Positions 17,206 to 25,857 are shown, counted from the stretch's first letter. The stretch is 64,000 nucleotides of DNA from Cytophagales bacterium (GCA_020402945.1 JADBYQ010000017.1:1-64000), one strand, 5' to 3'. The notes: generated by a model not told the origin, from the sequence alone. Program-made: numbers and translations.

Positions 17206-17319
17206 GGTTCGTAAATCTACTTTGCGACCCTTTGCGTGCATTCCTTGGCGTCCATTGCAGTAAATTTTGACGGCAGAGGGCGCGAAAATTCTCAGAATAG
17301 CCTGATGGTCTATCGCTCC

Positions 17320-17388
17320 TGACATAGGGTTGTCACTCCATAAAAAAAATAATTTAAGTTCTATTTTATTGCTGACAAGGGGCTGTCA
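17320..17388 (+). promoter_or_regulatory. Two 16-bp palindromic operators before the DoxX operon
   Basis: TGACATAGGGTTGTCA (17320-17335) and TGACAAGGGGCTGTCA (17373-17388) share the architecture TGACA-N6-TGTCA with a common GGG core. They are 53 bp apart, about five helical turns, and lie in the gap between the YafY regulator and the DoxX gene. They are likely binding sites of that regulator (inference). Confidence 0.65.
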
Positions 17389-17423
17389 GTCCACGTTCGT
17401 TGATTTGATAAAAATTAAAAACT

Positions 17424-17768
17424 ATGGAAATCAAACTAATCATCTTCTGGGTATTGCTCATCGCAATGGCAGCACCTTCCTTCTTTTTTGGCTTTACCAA
17501 AATCATCGGTAAACAAGACAAAGTAGAGTTATTCAATCGCCTCGGCTATCCTCTTTGGTTCATGAAATTAGTGGGTATTGGCGAAATTACCATCGCCATC
17601 GGCTTGCTACTTGAACCTACTCGCTTTATTGCAATTGGCCTTTCAGCCATCATCTTAACGGGTGCCGTTTTTTCACACTTTCGCGCTAAAGAACCAAAAG
17701 AAGCCATTCCACCTGCTATTGTGTTTTTGCATTTAACTGCCATCTACATTTTTACATTCTTCTTATAG
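17424..17768 (+). CDS. DoxX-family membrane protein
   Basis: A 114-residue protein with four membrane helices of the DoxX/DoxD-like family (FGFTKIIGKQDKVELFNRLG, VGIGEITIAIGLLL, FSHFRAKEP). DoxX-like proteins are linked to redox and thiol stress; no enzymatic residue can be named. It is the first gene of a tightly spaced six-gene plus-strand operon (gaps of 1-21 bp). Confidence 0.88.
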   Translation: MEIKLIIFWVLLIAMAAPSFFFGFTKIIGKQDKVELFNRLGYPLWFMKLVGIGEITIAIGLLLEPTRFIAIGLSAIILTGAVFSHFRAKEPKEAIPPAIVFLHLTAIYIFTFFL

Positions 17769-17788
17769 CAACACTTACCACCAATTAT

Positions 17789-18250
17789 ATGACTCAACCC
17801 ATTATCAAACAAATCAAACCGATCAACTTTCTTTTTCATCGTGCTGAAGTGAAGATCAGCGATCTGACCAAACAGATTCCAATTGCAAAAGAACTTTTCA
17901 AAGAATCCGTGCGACTCGATCTTCATCCCTCTGGCCCTATCCATTGGCACTACTTTGGCTTCATGGGTGATGAGTCGAAACCATTTATCTTAGAAGTATG
18001 TTTGCCCGTTGCCATTATCCCCGCAGACTATGACGGAAAATTTCATTTCAAACGCACAGAAAATTTCAAATGTGTTTCACTTTTGCATGAAGGTGGATGG
18101 CAAGAAATTCCCAAAAGTTATGGCGTTTTAATGGACTACATGAAACAGCACCAACTTAATCCAAGTGGAGTCACACGCGAGCTCTACATCAATGCGGATT
18201 TTCTAAATCCAGAAGCGAATGTGACTGAGATACAGATGGGTATAAATTGA
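17789..18250 (+). CDS. GyrI-like small-molecule-binding protein
   Basis: A 153-residue SHS2/GyrI-like domain, the effector-binding fold of AraC/BmrR-type regulators, here without DNA-binding domain. Fold-typical features are ISDLTKQIPIAKELFKESV, IHWHYFGFMGDESKPFILEV and LHEGGWQEIPKSYGVLMDYM. Stand-alone GyrI-like proteins bind or hydrolyse toxic compounds. It lies 20 bp after DoxX and 7 bp before the VOC gene, so is certainly co-transcribed. Confidence 0.82.
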   Translation: MTQPIIKQIKPINFLFHRAEVKISDLTKQIPIAKELFKESVRLDLHPSGPIHWHYFGFMGDESKPFILEVCLPVAIIPADYDGKFHFKRTENFKCVSLLHEGGWQEIPKSYGVLMDYMKQHQLNPSGVTRELYINADFLNPEANVTEIQMGIN

Positions 18251-18257
18251 ACCAGTT

Positions 18258-18725
18258 ATGAGGAAGATTATCATCTTGTTTGGAGTAGTAACCACATTGT
18301 TGTGCCTACTCATTTTTTCTGTAAATGCGCAACCTAAACCTAGTATGAAACTAAATGCAGGCTTCATTACCCCTAAGCTACAGAAAACAAAAAAATTCTA
18401 TACAACTGTATTGCAAATGGAAGTTGCCTTTGAAAATGAATTCTATTTGTTGCTCCAAACAGCAGGAGGAACTGATCAAATCAGTTTTCTGTTGCCGGAT
18501 CACGAAAGTCAGCAGCCATTATTCAAACCCGCATTTGTAGGCAAGGGTGCATATCTTACGATTGAGGTAGCGAACGTTGACGAAGTGTATGAAAAAATAA
18601 AGAAAATGAAAATCCCTGTTGTCATTCCAATACGGGATGAACCATGGGGTGATAGACATTTTGCGATTGTAGACCCAAACGGCATTGGAATTGATATTGT
18701 CACACATACACCTCCAACTAGGTAA
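18258..18725 (+). CDS. Exported VOC-superfamily (glyoxalase-like) protein
   Basis: A 155-residue protein with an N-terminal signal peptide (IILFGVVTTLLCLLIFSVNA). One vicinal-oxygen-chelate module follows (LNAGFITPKLQKTKKFYTTV, WGDRHFAIVDPNGIGIDIV). VOC proteins include glyoxalases, dioxygenases and antibiotic-binding proteins; metal ligands cannot be assigned with certainty. A signal on such a protein is uncommon. Same operon as its neighbours. Confidence 0.82.
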   Translation: MRKIIILFGVVTTLLCLLIFSVNAQPKPSMKLNAGFITPKLQKTKKFYTTVLQMEVAFENEFYLLLQTAGGTDQISFLLPDHESQQPLFKPAFVGKGAYLTIEVANVDEVYEKIKKMKIPVVIPIRDEPWGDRHFAIVDPNGIGIDIVTHTPPTR

Positions 18726-18726
18726 T

Positions 18727-18939
18727 ATGGAAATTCTCGTTTTTGCCACATCCGTAGCATCTGCGCAAGAAGTAAAAACACTTGCGCCTGTCATCAATAA
18801 GTTGGCAGGCAAAGGCAACTGGAATTTTGCATTGGACGATGACGACCACATCTTGCGCATTGCCACAGAGCAAGTAGAGCCTACCAAAGCCATTCATTTA
18901 CTGAAACAACACGGTTTCGAATGTAGAGAGTTAGAATAA
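18727..18939 (+). CDS. Small HMA-like protein
   Basis: A 70-residue protein with the beta-alpha-beta-beta-alpha-beta pattern of heavy-metal-associated domains (MEILVFATSV, VKTLAPVINKLAGKGNWNF, LRIATEQVEPTKAIHLLKQH). The metal-binding CxxC is absent, so metal binding is doubtful. The ATG at 18727 follows the VOC stop by 1 bp and is preferred over an upstream in-frame start inside the VOC gene. Confidence 0.72.
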   Translation: MEILVFATSVASAQEVKTLAPVINKLAGKGNWNFALDDDDHILRIATEQVEPTKAIHLLKQHGFECRELE

Positions 18940-18960
18940 TTCGTTTTAAACCTAAATAGT

Positions 18961-19389
18961 ATGGCCAATACACTAACACTTAACACATCCATCTCCATCA
19001 ATGCTCCCAAATCAAAAGTATGGATGGCGTTGATCGATCCCGAGCAAGTAAAAAAATATTTCTTCGGCACAGTACTGAAATCAGATTGGAAAGTTGGCAG
19101 TGCCATTACTTTCAGTGGCGAATGGGAAGGCAAGCCATATATGGACAAAGGCACGATCTTACAAATAGAAACCGAGAAAATTTTGAAGTATAATTATTGG
19201 AGCACATTTTCGGGAACCGAAGACAAGCCGGAGAATTATGCCAATATTGGTTACTCCCTAGAGGAAAAGAATGGTGAAACCGTTTTTTCTATTTCTCAAG
19301 ACGGTATCAAAACCAAAGAAGCACGTGCCCATTCCGAGCAAAACTGGAAAATGGTATTGAACAGCTTAAAGGAACTTTTGGAAGAATAA
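18961..19389 (+). CDS. SRPBCC/AHSA1-type START-fold protein
   Basis: A 142-residue protein of the AHSA1 branch of the SRPBCC fold (LNTSISINAPKSKVWMALID, QVKKYFFGTVLKSDWKVGS, EQNWKMVLNSLKELLEE). It forms a hydrophobic ligand cavity; the ligand is unknown. Family members are frequent in small stress operons controlled by ArsR or WYL regulators. Fifth gene of the DoxX operon. Confidence 0.9.
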   Translation: MANTLTLNTSISINAPKSKVWMALIDPEQVKKYFFGTVLKSDWKVGSAITFSGEWEGKPYMDKGTILQIETEKILKYNYWSTFSGTEDKPENYANIGYSLEEKNGETVFSISQDGIKTKEARAHSEQNWKMVLNSLKELLEE

Positions 19390-19403
19390 TTTACCTTCAC
19401 ATT

Positions 19404-19862
19404 ATGACAACTGCAAAGAAACCATCAGCAAAAAAAGTGACCATGAAACCAGCCAAAGGCAAAACATGGACGGACAAAGTGAACGACCCAACCAAGGAAT
19501 ATCAAATAAAGAAATTGGAAAAGGACTTTGCTGATATGCCCGCGGGTTCAAAAATGTTAATCGCCACCCCCCGGATCATTGATGAATACGTTCGACACAT
19601 ACCGAAAGGAAAAAGCGGAAGCTTGGCTACGATGAGAAAAGATTTAGCGAACGAATACGGAGCCGAATACACCTGTCCGGTTACCTCCGGAATTTTTCTG
19701 CGAATAGTTTCGGAAGCTGCGCATGAACAAATAGAGAAAGGCACACCTCTAAGCAAGGTCACACCTTTTTGGCGAGTGGTGGATGAGAAGTCCGCGCTCA
19801 ACAAAAAACTTTCTTTCGGCCTGGAATTCGTTTCAAAACAGCGAAAGAAGGAGGGCATTTAA
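19404..19862 (+). CDS. MGMT-like (alkyltransferase-fold) protein
   Basis: A 152-residue protein of the group annotated as MGMT family: basic N-terminus, then IATPRIIDEYVRHIPKGKSG, YTCPVTSGIFLRIVSEAA and TPFWRVVDEKSALNKKL. It keeps the DNA-binding winged-helix layout of O6-methylguanine alkyltransferases, but the active-site PCHRV is replaced; C-P-V-T-S stands near residue 93. It may be an ATL-like lesion-recognition protein without methyl transfer (inference). Last gene of the operon. Confidence 0.75.
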   Translation: MTTAKKPSAKKVTMKPAKGKTWTDKVNDPTKEYQIKKLEKDFADMPAGSKMLIATPRIIDEYVRHIPKGKSGSLATMRKDLANEYGAEYTCPVTSGIFLRIVSEAAHEQIEKGTPLSKVTPFWRVVDEKSALNKKLSFGLEFVSKQRKKEGI

Positions 19863-19891
19863 ACCCAACTTGTACACTTGTAAAATTTAGA

Positions 19892-20025
19892 TTTAACCCA
19901 TCTGCCCCGGGGGCTGAAGAATACTGAAAGTCCCGTCAGTATTTTCAGGGTTAAACTTGACCAAAATGCTATGCACTTTGCATCAGCCGAAGGGAAATTT
20001 TGCTGTCGCAAAATTTGGGGTTAAA
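19892..20025 (+). repeat. Dispersed multi-hairpin repeat, copy A
   Basis: 134 bp from tttaaccc to gggttaaa. It shares the order of blocks with copies at 21334 and 27505 (the last inverted): ctgaag...ttcag arm, a tgaccaaaatgc block and a final aaattttgc/gcaaaattt hairpin. The first hairpin (ttttgcag/ctgcaaaa) is deleted here. It follows the MGMT-like stop by 30 bp and may serve as a terminator. The rest of the 19863-20162 gap holds nothing recognised. Confidence 0.8.
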
Positions 20026-20162
20026 CAAAAGAGCTAAAATCTAGGCAAAACTAATTTTTCTAAGCAAAACAAATTCCAACCCGAGAAGAGCGTTTTCATT
20101 TCGGTGCTGTTTTGCAAAGGTTTCGTGTCAAGGTTGAATATCCTTGACCAAAAAAGGGAGTG

Positions 20163-21248
20163 CTAGTTAACAATAATGCTATTCAATTTTGCCCATATCT
20201 CGTTTTGAAAAGTAAATGGCACTAAAGATGCATCTGGTACATCACCCATACGAATGATTACGAGCTTTTTACTTGGCACTACATTGATTAACTGCCCGTT
20301 TTTTCCCATGGCTGCAAACATATCATCAGGTGCGTTGGAGGTGATCTCGGCCGGGAAGACTACTTGAGAGCCAGGCGCCATGGAAGATGCTTTTCCATTT
20401 AGCCAAGTAAGATAGCCATAGGAAAGATTGCTATTTTGAGAGGTGGTTGTCATTAACGTGATATAGTCCTCCGGGATTAATTGAGTTTGATCCCACTTTC
20501 CTTTGTTTAAAAGCAACAAGCCAAAACGAGCCATTGATCGGGGTGTACTAAAAAAAACATTGTTCAGATCGATCTTTAAATAACTTCCGTCCATCCCAAT
20601 TTTGGTCAATAACTGCTCACTTAAATAGGCATTCAGGGTTTTGCCAGTAGCATTTGCAATGACTCCATCCAGGAGAGTATGGGGTGCGTTATGATAGGCC
20701 CAGCGTGTTCCGGGATCTGCTTTATAGATCAAACAGGCTTTATCCGTGCAGTCCTTATTGGCAACACCATCGTCTAAGCCGGTAGTCATCGTAAGCTGAT
20801 GACGCACTGTAATTTTGCTTTCTTGCGTGGGAGTAAGGCTAGTCCAACCCACGCCAAGGAAATCTGATGTCTTAGCGTCAAAGTTTATTTTTCCCTGGCT
20901 ATTGGCAATACCCACTATCGCTGAGGTGAGCGTTTTTCCGGCAGACGCCCAATACCAGTTACTCGCGACTGAGAAATCAGCAGTAGAGTTGAGTTGTCTA
21001 CCCATGTATTCTTCAATGACAATTTTCCCATCTTTCAAAACAATGAACGCCCGTGAGTTGGAAGTTTGCAGAAAACTCTTCAAATCTGGAATTTTGGATT
21101 CATCCCACCCCAGACTAGCAGGCGTTACTTTTTCCCAGTTAGCTCCGATAGGAGGAAAGTATAATGACTTTACTGGCGCAATCGCTTCATTTTTGCTACA
21201 GGATAAAAAAACAAATAAAGTTGCTGAAAGAAAATAGAAGAGCTTCAT
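20163..21248 (-). CDS. Lipoprotein serine hydrolase (beta-lactamase/class C fold)
   Basis: A 361-residue protein with a lipoprotein signal (LFVFLSCS; the Cys would be lipidated). The penicillin-binding/beta-lactamase fold follows: catalytic SxxK seen as SAGK in NWYWASAGKTLTSAIVG, the Tyr motif as YHN in RWAYHNAPHTLLDG, and DGSYLKIDLNN. Such proteins are esterases, D-peptidases or beta-lactamase relatives; the substrate is unknown. It lies alone on the minus strand between repeat copies A and B. Confidence 0.88.
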   Translation of the reverse strand: MKLFYFLSATLFVFLSCSKNEAIAPVKSLYFPPIGANWEKVTPASLGWDESKIPDLKSFLQTSNSRAFIVLKDGKIVIEEYMGRQLNSTADFSVASNWYWASAGKTLTSAIVGIANSQGKINFDAKTSDFLGVGWTSLTPTQESKITVRHQLTMTTGLDDGVANKDCTDKACLIYKADPGTRWAYHNAPHTLLDGVIANATGKTLNAYLSEQLLTKIGMDGSYLKIDLNNVFFSTPRSMARFGLLLLNKGKWDQTQLIPEDYITLMTTTSQNSNLSYGYLTWLNGKASSMAPGSQVVFPAEITSNAPDDMFAAMGKNGQLINVVPSKKLVIIRMGDVPDASLVPFTFQNEIWAKLNSIIVN

Positions 21249-21333
21249 TGGAAATAAATTTTGACTTAGACTAACGCAAACGTCAAACGTTTAAGTTCGT
21301 TTATCTGCTACGGCTAACTTTTCTTAATATTGT

Positions 21334-21485
21334 TTAACCCAGATTTTGCAGTTGGCTGCTAAATCTGCCCGGAGCGGAGGGCCGAAGAAAGCTCAAAAAG
21401 GGCCTTTCAGGGCTAACCTTGACCAAAATGCCATGCATTCTGCGTCAACCTCAGGCAAATTTTGCTACTGCAAAATCTGGGTTAT
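21334..21485 (+). repeat. Dispersed multi-hairpin repeat, copy B
   Basis: 152 bp from tttaaccc to gggtta, same orientation as copy A. It keeps the first hairpin (ttttgcag/ctgctaaa, decayed), the tgaccaaaatgcc block and the last hairpin (caaattttgc/gcaaaatctg). The palindrome that copy C carries in the middle is replaced by agctcaaaaagggcctt. It ends 10 bp from the truncated 3' end of the surface-protein pseudogene. Confidence 0.8.
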
Positions 21486-21494
21486 ATCCCCCCG

Positions 21495-22942
21495 CTACAA
21501 AGAAGTGTTGGTGGGAAGGTTGTAATAATCCGACTCCGAGGCTTTAAACTCGATGGCCGGCTTGCCGTTGATCAAATTGGCGCGGTAGGCTGGAGTGTAG
21601 ACTCCCGCACCTGTTGCGGTGCAAGCACCATTTACAGAAAATGGAATCGTTATCGCAGCACTAGAAGCATAATTTAAGGAGACCTGAATAGTGGAGGAGC
21701 CTGCATTTTCCAACGCATTGGAAACGGCCTGGGTAAACAGAACAACAGGTCTTACGCAAGCAACTGTTGCAACAGCTCCATCGGCAATAGTAACACCGGT
21801 TACTTGATTGGAAGCATCAATCCGATATAATGTAGCACGTGATGTAAAATCACCATCGGCATCTACCATCAAGTAATAAGTGGTGTATTGGGAAGGAAGT
21901 GCAGGAAACTTAGTGGGGTCAATGTTAAAAGTAACCGTTCCCAATGAACCACCCGCAGCATCAAATTTCCACTCTCTGCCCACACGTTGGATTTTTGAAT
22001 TTGGCTGATGGAATTTCTGTGGTTGACCAAGCCGTTAAACTTGTATCGTCATGGCCAAAAAGCAAATACTCTCCATTATCCAGATTACTGGGAGGTGCTA
22101 CGCCAAGGGTAGCGCCAGAATACGCTGAACTATGGATATCAGAAACACCGGCTCTACCAATACCCGCGACCTCAAATTTGTGGGTAGACTCAAATAAATA
22201 TTTGTCTGTCGGTATGCTTACACCATACTTTGAAGATAGATAGTTTTCTACAATGTTGCGTTGAGCCGTATTTAAGACTGTATTATAAAGAATGATCTCT
22301 GACATTGTTCCATCAAAGTGATTCGACCCTACATTTCGTGCGATCCACGGTGTGGCAGAAAATGATACCGTGTTGGAGCCAGTGCTAAAGAGGACAGATC
22401 CATCAAGTCTATTTGCCCAATTGCCCGCAGCGCTCCTAACATTATAAATTCTCAGTTGGTTGAGAGGCGCAGCCGCAATATTGTTTTTGTAGAGTTAGTC
22501 CCAAATTCATCACAGATAGTTCTATCCACCCATGGCTAATGTGTGTTGGTGCTGTTGCCCAAGCGCCACAAACCACTTTGAGCAGCTGCGGGGGGGGGTA
22601 GTTATTGATTTTTGAAACCAAGAAAATATCACCTTGGGTAAGTGCCGCAAGGCTGGAAAACGTATAATATTGATTTGTTCCATTAAAGTTGATCGCAGGA
22701 AGACCTCCTGAGCCGTTTAGAACATAGGTTGGGCCATTTACACCGGTAGCGTTATTTGAGTTGCCGGATTGATCTGTCCAAGTACGTACCGGATCGCCAT
22801 TAGTAAAGCCGGTGAGTCGATCTACCCTCAGCCAAAACCGATTAGTAGCCGAGCTTCCAACACCGGCAGGGCCGGTTTGGGCAAAACCAACTTTCGCTAG
22901 GGATAGTAGCCACAAGAACTTAAACCAACTTTAAAATGCCAT
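21495..22942 (-). pseudogene. Decayed secreted LamG-type surface protein
   Basis: Three overlapping fragments in different frames read as one protein. They are a signal peptide ending KVGFAQT; a LamG-like domain (RTWTDQSGNSNNATGVNGP, LPAINFNGTNQYY); ENYLSSKYGVSIPTDKYLF; and GREWKFDAAGGSLGTVTF, as in large adhesin-type proteins of Bacteroidota. I count at least five lesions: a TAA in the signal peptide (22931-22933), a frameshift at the G9 run (22590-22598), a Tyr-to-TAG near 22540, and frameshifts at A5 runs near 22486 and 21996. The 3' end stops beside repeat copy B, without a T9SS C-terminal domain. A genuine pseudogene. Confidence 0.85.
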
Positions 22943-23139
22943 CGGAGTTCTTTTATTTGATATAGACAAAAAATAAAAATACAGCTTTTTTCAAAGATTG
23001 TGTACGCCTGTTTTTTCAATTGTAATTTTGGCACATCCGCTCATTGCCACTTCAATATAATCCATGCAAAGTGCCAATTTACGTTAAGTACTTTTTGTCC
23101 CTTATTTTGGAGCAGAAATTAGGCGGAAGAAATTTGACC

Positions 23140-23622
23140 TTATGTCAATAAATAATCTAAGTATTCCCTGCCGCGACTTTCCGCAAAAAAATCTAACAAC
23201 AGCATGAGCGCTGATTGTATGACAAGACCGAGCCCCACTCCTTTCCACATGGTAGCACTTTTGAAGTAGAAAAGAAGCGCGAGGCCGATTAAGACCAAGA
23301 CGATTTCAATCCAACGATAAAAAACGAAGTTATTCATCACTATTTTCATCCTAGGGATTTCTTCTGTCTGAATTCGTGTTTTGTCGATCTGAATCATTTG
23401 ATTCACACGAGCAATATCTTTTGAGCTGCGTAAGTAAACCGAGCCGCCAACCGTAATTTGGATGAGGGCTATCGCAATTAATGGGTAGGCAATTCCATTG
23501 TAAAAGGGCTGTTTTAGTTTTGCAAAAAAGTAAACAGCAAGAGTAATTGCAACCAGGCCGACAAGGACAAACAAAAAGCTTTCGGCTTTTTCAGCGCCAA
23601 AGTATTTTTCTACTGGATTCAT
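23140..23622 (-). CDS. Four-helix membrane protein of unknown function
   Basis: A 160-residue protein with four hydrophobic segments (FLFVLVGLVAITLAVYFFAK, GIAYPLIAIALIQITVGGSV, WIEIVLVLIGLALLFYF and GVGLGLVIQSALMLLLDFF). A charged cytoplasmic or periplasmic stretch of about 35 residues lies between helices 2 and 3. I do not recognise the family. The broken small gene on the left is on the same strand, so they may once have been co-transcribed. Confidence 0.75.
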   Translation of the reverse strand: MNPVEKYFGAEKAESFLFVLVGLVAITLAVYFFAKLKQPFYNGIAYPLIAIALIQITVGGSVYLRSSKDIARVNQMIQIDKTRIQTEEIPRMKIVMNNFVFYRWIEIVLVLIGLALLFYFKSATMWKGVGLGLVIQSALMLLLDFFAESRGREYLDYLLT

Positions 23623-23654
23623 GATTCGTCATTTGTTAAAAAAGGTACCTAAAA

Positions 23655-23827
23655 TTATTTTTTTAGCGCGTAATAGGTCCACAGAGCACCCAACAAATCA
23701 GCGCTGCCAATGCCGGCCAGCACAATGGTTTCGTCAAAATAGAAGGTGAAGATTACCGTCACGAAAAAAGATTACTTGGATCACCTACTTCCATCTGCCT
23801 TTTATTTTTCATCATCGTCCAGATCAT
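23655..23827 (-). pseudogene. Small membrane-protein gene with one-base frameshift
   Basis: Two frames join at a homopolymer: MMKNKRQMEVGDPSNLF in one, VTVIFTFYFDETIVLAG continuing to WTYYALKK and stop in the other. One extra base in the A6 run at 23764-23769 (T6 on the coding strand) restores a continuous protein of about 57 residues with one or two membrane helices. The family is unknown. Either a reading error or a recent frameshift. Confidence 0.55.
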
Positions 23828-23875
23828 TTACAAGGAATCCGTTGGTCGCGAATTTGAAGGTCAATCTGCGAGACC

Positions 23876-24346
23876 TCATTTGTCAAATTTAGTCCACAGG
23901 GTACTTCTTCCTAAAAACCGCATTCCCATTACATACCCTTTCAAAAACATCTTTCCGTCTTTCTGCAGCGTAGCAAAACAAGTATAGGTTTTACCGTTGT
24001 CGGGGTCATAAATAGCTCCGTTTTTCCATTCCTTGTTTTCGGTATCCCACTCAAGATGGTGAAGTATGCGAAGGTTAAGAATTCGCGTATTTTTTAATTT
24101 TGCATCCGGATTGTGAATGTCTTTGCGGGGTGCGGTTCCGTCATCATTTTCGTCCTTTTTGATCCACACGATGGTACCGTGAAACTTGCCGCCTTCTTCG
24201 TGAATTTCGATGCGACTTCTCTTTTCTTCGTCCCACCAGGTTCCGACAATTCCATTCTTGGTTTGCCCCCAACCCAATGTGGTGACAAGAACGCAGGCAA
24301 GCGATAGATTCATTTTCAGTGTGCTGAATTTGTTTGTGTGCTTCAT
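23876..24346 (-). CDS. Exported DUF2147 protein
   Basis: A 156-residue protein with a signal peptide (LACVLVTTLGWGQ) and a DUF2147 beta-barrel domain: VGTWWDEEKRSRIEIHEEGG, GTIVWIKK, ILHHLEWDTENKEWKNGAIY, DPDNGKTYTCFATLQKDGKM and LKGYVMGMRFLGRSTLW. The domain is common in Bacteroidota and proteobacterial periplasm with no defined function. A paralogue lies at 33409-33864. Confidence 0.9.
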   Translation of the reverse strand: MKHTNKFSTLKMNLSLACVLVTTLGWGQTKNGIVGTWWDEEKRSRIEIHEEGGKFHGTIVWIKKDENDDGTAPRKDIHNPDAKLKNTRILNLRILHHLEWDTENKEWKNGAIYDPDNGKTYTCFATLQKDGKMFLKGYVMGMRFLGRSTLWTKFDK

Positions 24347-24387
24347 TGTTAGTTTAATTTTGGTGATTTATTGATTTACGAGTGATG

Positions 24388-25200
24388 TCAGATTTTATAA
24401 CTTGCCCGGCTGACGCAAAAAAATAACCTGGCCGGTAAAAGACGTTTTAAAGTCAGCAGTAAGGCTGCTGGTGACGCTATAGTATAACCTAATTTGGAGG
24501 ACGTATCGTTACTGGCTTTAAAAATAGTCCTAGCTACTTCGATAGGGTCGGCACCTTTTGCGCCCGCTTGCCTATTTACTTTTTCGCATTTTGCGACAAA
24601 GGCATCATAATCTTGGGTGTAGTTTGGTTTCCTAAATGCTTGGCTTCTTCCATAAAATTCAGTTTTGATTGCTCCCGGTTCAATCAATTTCAGTTTGATG
24701 TTAAACTGCGCCACTTCTTATTGCAAAGATTCAGTAAATCCTTCTACCGCCCATTTAGTAGCATGATAGCTGCTGAATAATGGGAAAGCTAATCGACCAC
24801 CCATACTAGCTATTTGCGCAATCGTACCACTTTTTTGGTTACGCATAATTTTAATGGCCTCGCGCGTTACGCGCGTCAGACCAAACACATTGGGATCAAA
24901 CTGTTTTTCGATGAATTCATTGCTCATCGATTCGAACACGCCATCCGCACCAAAGCCGGCATTGTTGACGACCACATCAATTTTGGAAAAGTCTTTTTGA
25001 ATTTCTTGTAAAGTTTGCTCAACACTAGCTGGTTGGGTTACATCCAGCGCGTAGAGCTTTACATTGGGCAGGTTATTTAACTCCTTTTCCTTTTCGGGCG
25101 ACCTCATGGTACCCGCTACTTGCCATCCTTGTTGCTGAAAATAAATGGCCGCAGGCTTGCCAATTCCTGATGAACCACCTGTGATCACAACTGTTTTCAT
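24388..25200 (-). pseudogene. SDR oxidoreductase interrupted by in-frame TAA
   Basis: The frame codes for a short-chain dehydrogenase of about 270 residues: NAD(P) site TGGSSGIGKPAA, NNAGFG, and YHATKWAVEG with the catalytic Tyr-Lys. Directly after GFTESLQ a TAA (24718-24720) stops translation at residue 160; the same frame resumes EVAQFNIKLKLIEPGAIKTE to the normal end. Relatives have Tyr at this point (SLQYE), so one base change explains it. Truncation after the YxxxK motif would remove substrate-binding elements. It lies 54 bp from the co-directional TetR gene upstream. Confidence 0.8.
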
Positions 25201-25253
25201 GGTTTTTTATATTTTGTTTGTTGAATTACGGTCTTCTGTTGAGTTGAAAAAAT

Positions 25254-25829
25254 TTAAGCTTTGATACTGTTCCAGGCCATCTCAAATAATTCTTCCTTTA
25301 GTTGGGATGTTATTTTTAACGTTTCATTGTAATGCAGTTTTACACTTTCATTGATCGGTCCCATCAACTGACCGAGTAACAATTGCACCGGCAGTTGCTT
25401 GATTAGCCCCAGCATTATGCCACTGCTCAAGAAATCTTCCAATGGTTTTAGAAGTTGGTCACTTTGTTGAATTGTTTTTTTGGTGAGATAACTTGTGTGG
25501 GTATACTGCTCAATAAATTTCAACCGCTCGGGTTCAGCCAAACTAATGTTCACGTAGTTCATCCAAAGTTTTTTAAATGCAATAAGAAAGGGGTCGGTGG
25601 CGTCAAACACTTCAAGCATTTTTAACGTCTTGTTTTTCTTTAGGTGATAATACAACTCATTGATGAGCACCCCTTTGTTTTTAAAATAGATATAGAGCGT
25701 ACCTGTGGCCAGGTTGGCGGCTTTGGCCACATCTGCCATTTTTAGTCCATTGAAGCCGGTTTCCAATACAAGTTTGAGGGTAGCCTCATAGATTACTTCA
25801 ATCTTGTTTTCATCCCTTGGTCTTGACAT
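25254..25829 (-). CDS. TetR-family transcriptional regulator
   Basis: A 191-residue regulator. Residues 1-50 form the TetR HTH (IEVIYEATLKLVLETGFNGL, KMADVAKAANLATGTLYIYF, KNKGVLINELYYHLK); the rest is the all-helical ligand domain. It probably controls itself and the SDR gene downstream. The palindrome TGAATATATATTCA, 14 bp before its start, overlaps its promoter region. The gene is intact while its probable partner enzyme is broken. Confidence 0.93.
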   Translation of the reverse strand: MSRPRDENKIEVIYEATLKLVLETGFNGLKMADVAKAANLATGTLYIYFKNKGVLINELYYHLKKNKTLKMLEVFDATDPFLIAFKKLWMNYVNISLAEPERLKFIEQYTHTSYLTKKTIQQSDQLLKPLEDFLSSGIMLGLIKQLPVQLLLGQLMGPINESVKLHYNETLKITSQLKEELFEMAWNSIKA

Positions 25830-25832
25830 AGA

Positions 25833-25857
25833 GCAAATATAAGTGAATATATATTCA
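25833..25857 (-). promoter_or_regulatory. TetR promoter with palindromic operator
   Basis: On the minus strand the -7 box tatatttgc (25833-25841) ends 3 bases before the ATG, giving a leaderless mRNA. A perfect 14-bp palindrome TGAATATATATTCA (25844-25857) lies just upstream in the -7/-33 spacer, the normal position for a TetR repressor site. Confidence 0.7.

Noticed and set aside
17330-17512. 60-codon frame in front of the DoxX gene
   Set aside because: It covers the operator palindromes and overlaps the DoxX start in another frame; no domain or start signal.
5078-24720. Reassigned UAA codon as explanation for in-frame stops
   Set aside because: Many intact genes here end in TAA (amtB, pirins and others), so TAA is a normal stop.
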